Of a DNA stretch of 5,957 bases, positions 1-5,957 are shown one piece after another. Under the pieces are notes generated by a model. It had not been told where the DNA came from and did not search any database. It worked only from the letters and a program-made list of their open reading frames with translations. How positions within the stretch are numbered: position 1 is the stretch's first letter; the number at the start of each line of letters is the position of its first letter. A program made the position numbers and the translations under genes. The DNA is from an uncultured Micrococcales bacterium (lineage in GTDB: Bacteria; Actinomycetota; Actinomycetes; Actinomycetales; Microbacteriaceae), in NCBI GenBank assembly GCA_903929105.1, contig CAIYTL010000066.1, positions 1 through 5,957 of the forward strand, in the 5' to 3' direction.

Positions 1-101
1 CGAAAAATGCGAGTGATGATTGTCTGTAGCTGATTCACCACACAAAAGTACCGTTGCCCTACCTGCCAACCGATTCAGCTGGCAATAACGGTGCATAACG
101 C
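1..101. other. Flank downstream of leuS, no assignable gene
   Basis: This short stretch follows the leuS stop codon. It contains an imperfect inverted repeat, listed separately. On the minus strand two frames stay open to the left edge. One starts with an ATG at 96-94, just after the leuS stop, with AAAGTAGG four bases before it, and gives 32 codons. The other could start at GTG codons at 41-39 or 38-36. Neither partial peptide is recognisable to me. In many actinobacteria a competence gene (comEA) lies downstream of leuS, so a coding start just at or beyond the edge is plausible, but the visible sequence does not prove it. Confidence 0.4.
44..92 (-). terminator. Possible weak terminator after leuS
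   Basis: Read on the minus strand, bases 92-89 (ACCG) and 85-81 (TTGCC) can pair with 58-54 (GGCAA) and 53-50 (CGGT). This makes a nine-pair stem with a three-base bulge at 88-86. A short run of four T follows at 47-44. A competing inner stem pairs 84-80 (TGCCA) with 68-64 (TGGCA). The loop of the long stem is large (22 bases) and the T run is short, so termination would be weak or partial. It could equally be a chance repeat. Confidence 0.3.
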
Positions 102-2621
102 CTACTTTGTAGCGATGTTTACGAGTTTAGGAGCACGCACGATAACGTTGGCAACTGTTTTATCGCCAATCGCACGAGTAACCAGCGCAGAGTCAAAAGC
201 CAACTGCCGCAGGGCGTCTTCTGAAATATCAACTGGCACTTCGAACTTGTCTCGCAGCTTGCCATCGACCTGCACTACGGCCACGATCGAATTCTCAACC
301 AACAAAGACTCATCGGCCACTCTGAAACCCGCAAGAGCAACACCTGGTTGATTTCCCAACTTGACCCACATGTCTTCAGCGGTGTATGGAGCGAAAAGCG
401 ACAACGCCTTAGCGATTTCTTCAACCGCCTCATGAACTGCAGGGTCTGCGGCGCCAACAGAACCATCGATGGCCTTGCGAACCACATTGACGAGCTCCAT
501 GACCTTAGCAACGCCAACGTTGAACTTAAAGTTCTCGATGTTCGCCGAAAAATCGCGCAAGAACAGCGCAAGCGCCTTGCGCACTGCAGCATCGCCAGAA
601 CCGCTCACCGAGGCGCCTATGTTGCGAGAAGCTTCAACGTCGTTCGCCAAACGCCAAGCCCGAGCCAAGAACTTTGCCGAACCAGCAGGCGAAACATCAG
701 CCCAGTCAATGTCATCTTCAGGTGGCCCAGCAAAGGCCATGGTCAAACGAATAGCATCAACACCGTGCTCGTCAAGCTGATCACTCAGGCGCACCAGGTT
801 ACCGCGAGATTTGCTCATCGCCGAACCGTTCATCAAAACCATTCCCTGGTTTAGCAAGCGGGTGAAGGGTTCTTCGAAGTTGACATGACCGAGGTCAAAC
901 AACACCTTGGTGAAGAAACGCGCATAAAGCAGGTGCAAAATAGCGTGGGTTACACCGCCGACATACTGGTCAACTGGTGCCCAAGCCGCAGCCTCAGCAG
1001 GGTCAAAAGCTACGTCGGTCGAGTTTGGTGACAGGTAGCGCAAGAAGTACCAAGACGAGTCAACAAAGGTGTCCATCGTGTCGGTGTCGCGCTTGGCAGG
1101 TGCGCCACATTTAGGGCATGGAACATTTACCCAATCAGTCGCAGCACCTAACGGGCTCGTGCCCTTTGGAGATAGGTCAAGACCTTCTGCGGCTGGCAAC
1201 TCGACAGGCAGTTGATCGGCAGGCACAGGGATTTCGCCACATGAATCACAGTGGATGATCGGAATCGGCGTGCCCCAGTAACGCTGACGGCTAATCAACC
1301 AGTCGCGCAATCTAAAGTTTTTGGCAGCCTCGCCGTTGCCCTCTTTGCTCAAGAACGTGATTGCCGCGTTGATGGCTTCTGCCTTTTCAAGACCATTCAA
1401 CGGGCCCGAGTTCACAAGCACACCGTCGCCAGCTGCAGCCAAACCAGTCTCGATCGGGTCAGCCTCGCCGGTCTCGAGTACGACTCTCACGGGCAAACCG
1501 AACTTTCGCGCGAAATCTAGGTCACGCTGGTCGTGAGCGGGCACGGCCATAATGGCACCGTGTCCATAGTCGGCCAAGACATAGTCGGCCGTCCAGATAG
1601 GTAAACGCTCGCCATTGATTGGGTTGATCGCATAACGGCCTAAGAAAACTCCTGATTTTGGTCGATCAGTTGCAAGGCGTTCAATGTCGTTAGCTTTCTT
1701 GACTCCATCTAGGTATTCAGCAAAAGCGGTTTGAATGCTGTTTCCATCACCCTCGAGCAGCGAGGCATCGCTAACCAACTCGGCAGCGAGTGCACTGTCA
1801 GGTGCAACTACCATGAAAGTTGCGCCAAATAGTGTGTCTGGGCGCGTGGTGTAAACGATAACCGGTTCATCGCGACCCTCAACAACGAACTTCACGTCGG
1901 CACCGTTTGAACGACCGATCCAGTTGCGCTGCATGGTCAAAACTTTTGAAGGCCAGTTGCCCTCAAGCGAATCGAGATCGTCTAGAAGACGGTCAGCATA
2001 TTCGGTTACTTTGAAGAACCACTGTGTCAAAGCTTTTTTGGTGACAGCGCTGTCGCAACGCTCGCAAAGCCCACCAACAACCTGCTCATTCGCTAGAACG
2101 GTTTGGCAACTAGGGCACCAGTTGACCATTGAGTTCTTGCGATAAGCCAAACCCTTGTTGTAAAACTCTAGAAACAACCACTGATTCCAGCGGTAATAGA
2201 TTGGGTCGCAGGTGCGAATCACGCGATCCCAGTCAAATGAACAAGCGTAACGACGCATCGAAGAGCGCTGCTGCTCGATATTGTCGTAAGTCCAACCGCG
2301 AGGGTCTAAGCCGCGCTTGATTGCCGCGTTTTCGGCAGGCAAGCCGAAGGCATCCCAGCCAATTGGGTGAAGCACATTGAAACCTTTTTGCACCCAGTAA
2401 CGCGCAACCACATCGCCAAGGGCGTAGGCCTCGGCGTGCCCCATGTGAAGATCGCCAGAGGGGTAAGGAAACATGTCGAGAACATACTTTTTAGGGCGAG
2501 TATCGCCAGCTTTGCCTGAGGCGAACGGACGCAGTTCGTCCCACACCGGCAACCACTTGTCTTGAATGTCAAAGACGCTATAGCCAGTTTCGTCAGCAGG
2601 GGTTTGTGTTGATTCAGACAT
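102..2621 (-). CDS. leuS: Leucyl-tRNA synthetase (class I)
   Basis: This cytoplasmic enzyme joins leucine to tRNA-Leu using ATP. The 839-residue protein is full length for bacterial LeuRS. The HIGH motif is HMGH at residues 59-62. A first zinc module has Cys169, Cys172, Cys186 and Cys189. The CP1 editing domain, which removes mischarged amino acids, shows the threonine-rich TTRPDT at 258-263 and AVPAHDQRD at 359-367. A second zinc-like knuckle has Cys458, Cys461, Cys502 and Cys505, followed by DTMDTFVDSSWYF. The KMSKS loop reads AMSKS at 601-605, so its first lysine is replaced. The anticodon-binding helices span about 640-770, and the C-terminal domain (VVQVDGKLRDK, ending KLVNIATK) is intact. 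The ATG start fits actinobacterial N termini, but no clear Shine-Dalgarno sequence precedes it. It lies ten bases after pabB, so coupled translation is likely. Function is certain from motifs; the operon link is inferred. Confidence 0.97.
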   Translation of the reverse strand: MSESTQTPADETGYSVFDIQDKWLPVWDELRPFASGKAGDTRPKKYVLDMFPYPSGDLHMGHAEAYALGDVVARYWVQKGFNVLHPIGWDAFGLPAENAAIKRGLDPRGWTYDNIEQQRSSMRRYACSFDWDRVIRTCDPIYYRWNQWLFLEFYNKGLAYRKNSMVNWCPSCQTVLANEQVVGGLCERCDSAVTKKALTQWFFKVTEYADRLLDDLDSLEGNWPSKVLTMQRNWIGRSNGADVKFVVEGRDEPVIVYTTRPDTLFGATFMVVAPDSALAAELVSDASLLEGDGNSIQTAFAEYLDGVKKANDIERLATDRPKSGVFLGRYAINPINGERLPIWTADYVLADYGHGAIMAVPAHDQRDLDFARKFGLPVRVVLETGEADPIETGLAAAGDGVLVNSGPLNGLEKAEAINAAITFLSKEGNGEAAKNFRLRDWLISRQRYWGTPIPIIHCDSCGEIPVPADQLPVELPAAEGLDLSPKGTSPLGAATDWVNVPCPKCGAPAKRDTDTMDTFVDSSWYFLRYLSPNSTDVAFDPAEAAAWAPVDQYVGGVTHAILHLLYARFFTKVLFDLGHVNFEEPFTRLLNQGMVLMNGSAMSKSRGNLVRLSDQLDEHGVDAIRLTMAFAGPPEDDIDWADVSPAGSAKFLARAWRLANDVEASRNIGASVSGSGDAAVRKALALFLRDFSANIENFKFNVGVAKVMELVNVVRKAIDGSVGAADPAVHEAVEEIAKALSLFAPYTAEDMWVKLGNQPGVALAGFRVADESLLVENSIVAVVQVDGKLRDKFEVPVDISEDALRQLAFDSALVTRAIGDKTVANVIVRAPKLVNIATK

Positions 2622-2631
2622 AACGTCTAGG

Positions 2632-3972
2632 TTACCAAGCGTCGGGCACTTCGAGGGCTGCTAACAGTGCTCGTGCCTTCAGTTTGGTCTCGGCGATCTC
2701 GAATTCTGGGTCACTGTCGCTAGTGATGCCTCCCCCGATGCCAATGCTTAGATTTTGACCCTCAAACACAATGCTTCTAATCACCATTGCAACATCAGAG
2801 TGGTCAAAGTGACCGAGGTAGCCGAAAAGACCCGAATAAATGCCGCGAGGGCCTTTTTCGAACTTTTCGATTAGTTCAATTGCGCGAATTTTTGGTGCAC
2901 CGGTCATTGAACCTCCTGGGAACATTGAACTGAGGGCATCAACGTGGTTCAGCTCTGGCTTTAGCTGGCCTTGAATGGTGCTGACCAGTTGGTGAACTGA
3001 CGCAAAACTTTCCACTTCAAACAGTTTGGTCACCTGCACCGAATCAGGCTCGCAAACCTTTGCTAAGTCATTTCGCATTAGGTCGACAATCATCAGGTTT
3101 TCGGCACGCTCTTTTATGTTGGATGCCAGCTCGGCGGCGACGAGCTCATCGGCGCCTTCTCGACTTTCGCTGGCACGTGCGCGGGTGCCTTTTATGGGCT
3201 TGGTTTGCAGGGTTCCGGCGCGGTTTGCGCTCAAAAACTGCTCAACACTTGCGCTCACCAGAGCGAACTCCCCTACCCGAAGATAACCCGAATATGGCGC
3301 CGGGTTGATCTCGCGCAGGCGATAGAAGACGTCTAGCGGGTCGAGGTTGTGTTGCGCGGTCAGCTGATTGGTCAGGCACAGTTGATAAACGTTGCCGGCC
3401 GCTATTTCGGCTTGTGCTGATTTGATTAGACCCAAATAGGTTTGATCGTCATGACGAGCAGTTAGGTTGCGCACACCACGTTTGGCTCGCAACGCGAATC
3501 GATAGCCTAGCGAATTGCCGCCGGTGAGTGTGAGGTTGAGTAGGGCCGCGTGATACCACCGGTCAAACGCTTTTTGGCTAGCAAAAAAGCCAATAAACCA
3601 CATTTGGCGTGTGTCATGATCAAAAACCATTCCGCGCGTTACCGTCAGAACTCGCGAAACCGACTCTGGATCATAAGCCAGAGCGAAAACCAAGCCTGGT
3701 CGCCAATCGAATGGCAGGTCGAGGTCGCTCGAGCCTTTCACAAAGGCACTAAATTTTGTCTGCGAATTGGCGATTGGCACTAGCCCTTCGTCGCGTGTGA
3801 AAAACTCTTCAATCTCATCTGCTTCACCCATGACCGAAAACCTGTCAGCCGGGTGAGTTTCACGGTCAAACCAAAAAGCCCGCTCGCTTTCGGCATAAAA
3901 CGCTGCAAAGCAATCGGCAGGAGCCACCCATCCCGCAAAATTGCGTGCAAAGAGTTGGCGGCTTGCAGTCAT
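2632..3972 (-). CDS. pabB: Aminodeoxychorismate synthase component I
   Basis: PabB converts chorismate plus ammonia to 4-amino-4-deoxychorismate, the first committed step to p-aminobenzoate and folate. The ammonia normally comes from the PabA glutaminase. The 446-residue protein has a diverged N-terminal part (about 1-160) and a full chorismate-binding domain (about 170-440). Key motifs are PIKGT at 259-263, ENLMIVDLMRNDL at 291-303, GGSMTGAPK at 353-361, and a C-terminal GIGGGITSDSDPEFE. In PabB enzymes the lysine of PIKGT (here Lys261) is the nucleophile; anthranilate synthase has PIAGT instead. This separates the call from TrpE, and isochorismate synthases also lack it. The ATG start has an in-frame TAA two codons upstream, and only a weak AGAGAG ten bases before it. 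It heads a likely two-gene transcript with leuS and diverges from pabC. No PabA domain is fused or encoded nearby, so the glutaminase must come from elsewhere, perhaps a shared TrpG. Confidence 0.94.
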   Translation of the reverse strand: MTASRQLFARNFAGWVAPADCFAAFYAESERAFWFDRETHPADRFSVMGEADEIEEFFTRDEGLVPIANSQTKFSAFVKGSSDLDLPFDWRPGLVFALAYDPESVSRVLTVTRGMVFDHDTRQMWFIGFFASQKAFDRWYHAALLNLTLTGGNSLGYRFALRAKRGVRNLTARHDDQTYLGLIKSAQAEIAAGNVYQLCLTNQLTAQHNLDPLDVFYRLREINPAPYSGYLRVGEFALVSASVEQFLSANRAGTLQTKPIKGTRARASESREGADELVAAELASNIKERAENLMIVDLMRNDLAKVCEPDSVQVTKLFEVESFASVHQLVSTIQGQLKPELNHVDALSSMFPGGSMTGAPKIRAIELIEKFEKGPRGIYSGLFGYLGHFDHSDVAMVIRSIVFEGQNLSIGIGGGITSDSDPEFEIAETKLKARALLAALEVPDAW

Positions 3973-4061
3973 GAAGGGTTAACTCTCTTGGAGGGCAGAT
4001 GTTAGATGAAATCGTCTGACTTTCTAGCATATAGATTAGAGGCAAGTGAAAGGCGGCAAAG
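3973..4061. promoter_or_regulatory. Divergent pabB/pabC control region
   Basis: These 89 bases are the only space in which promoters for both pabB (leftward) and pabC (rightward) could lie without entering coding sequence. The centre is AT-rich. Rightward -10-like hexamers are TAGCAT at 4025-4030 and TATAGA at 4030-4035. Leftward, TATGCT (4032-4027) is a -10-like match, but I find no well-spaced -35 box for either direction. A small inverted repeat, TCTA at 4023-4026 and TAGA at 4032-4035, sits over the same bases. Promoter function is inferred from gene layout; the exact boxes are uncertain. The space is too short for a T-box leader, and I see no riboswitch. Confidence 0.55.
4049..4056 (+). 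promoter_or_regulatory. Ribosome binding site of pabC
   Basis: AAAGGCGG differs by one base from the ideal AAAGGAGG and ends five bases before the GTG at 4062. It decides the start of pabC: an in-frame TGA lies at 4047-4049, and the next in-frame start, GTG at 4083, has no comparable site upstream. Confidence 0.75.
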
Positions 4062-4868
4062 GTGAACGGCACTAACGAAACAGTGCGATTCTTTCGCTTT
4101 GTCGAAGGCAAACTCAGCGAGATTTCAGAACCGGGTGTTGAAGTACATTTGGCTGTTGCTGATTCTTGGTTGGTTGAATCAGGTCGAGTTCGCAACCTTC
4201 AAGCACACTTTGACCGTTTTGCGTCTTGGGTTGAAGCCACTCACCCAAGCGAGTCAGGCAATTTGTCTGGCTTTTTCGACGCTGTTGTTGCCGCGATTCC
4301 AGAAGAAAATACTTGGTTTCCAAGAATTGAACTTCACGCCGAGGCGCCGGCTGGAGAAAAGTTGCACTTTAGGTTGAGACCAGCCCCCGAACTAACTGCC
4401 AGCCTGTTGCTTTGGGCTTTTAATGAGCCAGATACTAGGCAAAGTCGCAGAATAAAGGGGCCCGATTTGAGTTTTGGAATGCAGTTGCGGCGGCACGCGA
4501 AACTTCACGGAGCAGACGAGGCAGTGTTTTTAACCGAAGACGGCTTCATAAACGAAGGCGCGCTGAGTTCACTGGTTTGGTGGCGCGATGATGTGCTCTG
4601 CAGTACTTCAAATGAAGTGCAGTGGCTGCCGTCAATCACACGCGATGAGGTTTTCGGCATTGCACGTGACTGCGGCTTTGAAACACGGCTTGAGCTTGCC
4701 ACTGCAGAGTCTTTGGCCGGCCTTGAGGTGTGGGCTTTAAGTAGCTTGCAGGGAATTCGACCAGCGACCGGAATCTTGATTGGCGATAACCGAGTGCTGT
4801 TCGCTAAGCCGGTTCGGTCTGAAAGTTTTCAAAAACGTTTGCGCCTATTGGCATCAAAGGTGCACTAA
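4062..4868 (+). CDS. pabC: Aminodeoxychorismate lyase, class IV PLP enzyme
   Basis: PabC cleaves 4-amino-4-deoxychorismate to p-aminobenzoate and pyruvate using pyridoxal phosphate. The 268-residue protein has the layout of fold-type IV PLP enzymes (branched-chain aminotransferase, D-amino acid aminotransferase, ADC lyase). An N-terminal NLQAHFDRF at 45-53 matches the family's conserved H..R region. Lys132 in RIKGPDLS stands 18 residues before GADEAVF (150-156), the family spacing for the lysine that binds PLP. Glu165 in GFINEGALSS fits the residue that contacts the PLP ring nitrogen. SSLQGIRPATGI at 227-238 matches the conserved C-terminal loop. Class IV members are hard to tell apart by sequence. 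The choice of ADC lyase over an aminotransferase rests on length and on the adjacent, divergent pabB. The GTG start is supported by an in-frame upstream stop and a near-ideal ribosome binding site. The last four bases overlap the converging exporter gene. Confidence 0.87.
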   Translation: MNGTNETVRFFRFVEGKLSEISEPGVEVHLAVADSWLVESGRVRNLQAHFDRFASWVEATHPSESGNLSGFFDAVVAAIPEENTWFPRIELHAEAPAGEKLHFRLRPAPELTASLLLWAFNEPDTRQSRRIKGPDLSFGMQLRRHAKLHGADEAVFLTEDGFINEGALSSLVWWRDDVLCSTSNEVQWLPSITRDEVFGIARDCGFETRLELATAESLAGLEVWALSSLQGIRPATGILIGDNRVLFAKPVRSESFQKRLRLLASKVH

Positions 4869-4875
4869 CCAATAG
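4845..4875. repeat. Inverted repeat around two overlapping stop codons
   Basis: CTATTGG at 4845-4851 is perfectly complementary to CCAATAG at 4869-4875, with a 17-base loop. Skipping base 4844 adds two more pairs (4842-4843 with 4876-4877). The loop holds the stop codons of both converging genes. Read leftward (minus strand), a run of five T follows at 4835-4831, about ten bases past the stem. Read rightward there is no T run. It could help end the exporter transcript, but the stem is short and the T run distant. Confidence 0.4.
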
Positions 4876-5957
4876 CGTAGCTTCGGTCTGCCTGCGCAAT
4901 AACATCAGCATCGTGACTGATGAGTATTACCGCCCGGTTAGCGCGCGATTTAGCAAGGTTTATTAGGTCAGCAATTAGCTGATGGGCGCTCTGGTAGTCG
5001 AGGTTTGCGGTGGGTTCGTCAAAAATCAGAACGTCGAAGTCAACTAATAACGCCCGAGCCAGAGCAAGTCTTGCCGCTTCGCCGCCTGAAATCGCTCGCC
5101 CTAATTCTGCAACTTCGGTCTGCAAACCTGCTCTAGCTTCGAATGTCGCCCACAGGTTAACAGTTTTCAACGCCTCGATCATTTCAGCGTCAGTAGCATC
5201 TGGCTTGGCAACTTTGAGGTTGGCCTTTACATCACCGTCAAAAATGGTCGGATGCTGCTGCAAATAGCCCACCCGCTTTCGCAACATTTCAGCGTCGAAG
5301 TCGTTGACTGGTTTGTTGTTATAGAGATAGGTTCCTGAGAGGGCTTGCACGAACCTGGACAGCACTAAGGCAACCGAAGATTTTCCTGCACCACTGTGTC
5401 CGGTGATTGCGATCACTTCACCTTGTTCGAGTTGCAGGTTTACATTTTTGACAACCAGTCGAGAGCTGCCGTAGGCGACGCAAACGTCACTTAATTCAAG
5501 TGATTCAAAAGGCTCTAAATGAATCAAAGTTGGCTGAGTTGAAGGCCTCGCAAGATAAATCGGCACTTGCATGTCTAAGACTTGAGCGACGCGCGAAGCC
5601 GAGGCCACATAGCGTTGCCAAGCTGAAACCACCGTTTGCACACCTTGCAGAACGTCAAAAACCGCAAGAGGCAAAAGGGTTATGGCAGCGATCCACACGC
5701 CTTCGATGTGCCCCGCAGCAAAGGCCTGTGCCGCAAAGTAGGCGTTTGCCACCGTGGCTAAAATCGATAAGGCGGCAAAACTTGCTTGACTAATGCCATG
5801 CGACCAGGCAGATGAATTAGCAGACTCGGCCAGTTTGGTCTCGGCCTCAGAAATTCGATCTAGCTGCGCCGGCGCCCAATCGAAAGCCCGAAATTCGTCT
5901 AGCGATTCGAAGAGTTTCAAAGTTTCTGCGCTTAGGTTTGCTCGATCTTTCGCACTA
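4865..5957 (-). CDS. cydC: CydC-type thiol reductant ABC exporter, partial
   Basis: This is the C-terminal part of a membrane ABC half-transporter. CydC pairs with CydD in the inner membrane and is needed for cytochrome bd assembly; it has been described as a cysteine/glutathione exporter, and haem has also been proposed as substrate. The frame stays open to the right edge, so the 5' end and most of the transmembrane domain are missing; the TTG at 5920-5918 is not a credible start. Two hydrophobic helices lie near 5788-5720 and 5698-5630. The ATPase domain has Walker A GHSGAGKS (5401-5378), the Q-loop in GYLQQHPTIFDG, signature ISGGE (5092-5078), Walker B VLIFDE (5032-5015), D-loop NLD and the switch histidine in ISHD (4915-4913). 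All catalytic residues are present. LKVAKPDATDAEMIEAL resembles the CydC helical region. The protein ends at DRSYAIG, with little tail after the last strand. CydD or another exporter half cannot be excluded. Confidence 0.83.
   Translation of the reverse strand, partial: SAKDRANLSAETLKLFESLDEFRAFDWAPAQLDRISEAETKLAESANSSAWSHGISQASFAALSILATVANAYFAAQAFAAGHIEGVWIAAITLLPLAVFDVLQGVQTVVSAWQRYVASASRVAQVLDMQVPIYLARPSTQPTLIHLEPFESLELSDVCVAYGSSRLVVKNVNLQLEQGEVIAITGHSGAGKSSVALVLSRFVQALSGTYLYNNKPVNDFDAEMLRKRVGYLQQHPTIFDGDVKANLKVAKPDATDAEMIEALKTVNLWATFEARAGLQTEVAELGRAISGGEAARLALARALLVDFDVLIFDEPTANLDYQSAHQLIADLINLAKSRANRAVILISHDADVIAQADRSYAIG

Noticed and set aside
348..854. A 168-codon plus-strand open frame opposite leuS
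   Set aside because: It lies wholly antisense to an unbroken, motif-complete LeuRS and its peptide resembles no family I know; it is a frame shadow.
1565..1590. Direct repeat CATAGTCGGCC, two copies 15 bases apart
   Set aside because: It encodes the repeated ADY of ADYVLADYG, a conserved LeuRS stretch, so protein sequence explains it.
2632..3972. Anthranilate synthase TrpE or isochorismate synthase
   Set aside because: The PIKGT lysine is diagnostic of PabB, and pabC lies next door.
3973..4061. Possible T-box or folate riboswitch
   Set aside because: The spacer is too short for a T-box, leuS is not its first gene, and no conserved riboswitch core is visible.
4865..5920. Complete 351-residue exporter starting at the TTG at 5920
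   Set aside because: The frame continues without a stop to the window edge, and the TTG falls inside the expected transmembrane domain, so the gene is cut by the edge.
1..5957. A novel defence, mobile or secondary-metabolite system
   Set aside because: All four genes are recognised housekeeping families, gaps are short, and no transposase, integrase, tRNA or repeat array was seen.

Overview
The window holds four protein genes packed almost without gaps, plus a short left flank. The genes and their motifs read clearly, and I see no mobile element, CRISPR array, RNA gene or defence cassette. It looks like an ordinary housekeeping region. The proteins have an actinobacterial flavour: the LeuRS stretch FAGPPEDDIDW..SPAGSAKFLARAWRLA, and a CydC-type exporter. 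Base composition is near even by eye, proteins are short for their families, and intergenic space is minimal. My inference is a small-genome member of the Actinomycetota, perhaps Microbacteriaceae-like, such as the freshwater Luna lineage. This is a judgement from protein texture, not a database result.

Layout, left to right. Positions 1-101 are the flank downstream of leuS, with an imperfect hairpin that may be a weak terminator. On the minus strand, leuS (leucyl-tRNA synthetase, 102-2621) lies 10 bases downstream of pabB (aminodeoxychorismate synthase component I, 2632-3972), so the two are probably co-transcribed. An 89-base divergent spacer (3973-4061) separates pabB from pabC (aminodeoxychorismate lyase, 4062-4868), which runs on the plus strand from a GTG start with a good ribosome binding site. 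pabC converges on a minus-strand ABC exporter gene of CydC type (4865 to the right edge, 5' end missing). Their stop codons overlap by four bases inside the loop of a short inverted repeat.

How the genes work together: PabB, with a PabA glutaminase partner not seen here, makes 4-amino-4-deoxychorismate from chorismate. PabC splits this into p-aminobenzoate and pyruvate, feeding folate synthesis. The two folate genes share one divergent control region rather than one operon. leuS charges tRNA-Leu and probably rides on the pabB transcript. The CydC-type half-transporter would pair with CydD, probably encoded beyond the right edge, to support cytochrome bd assembly. It has no evident functional link to the folate genes.
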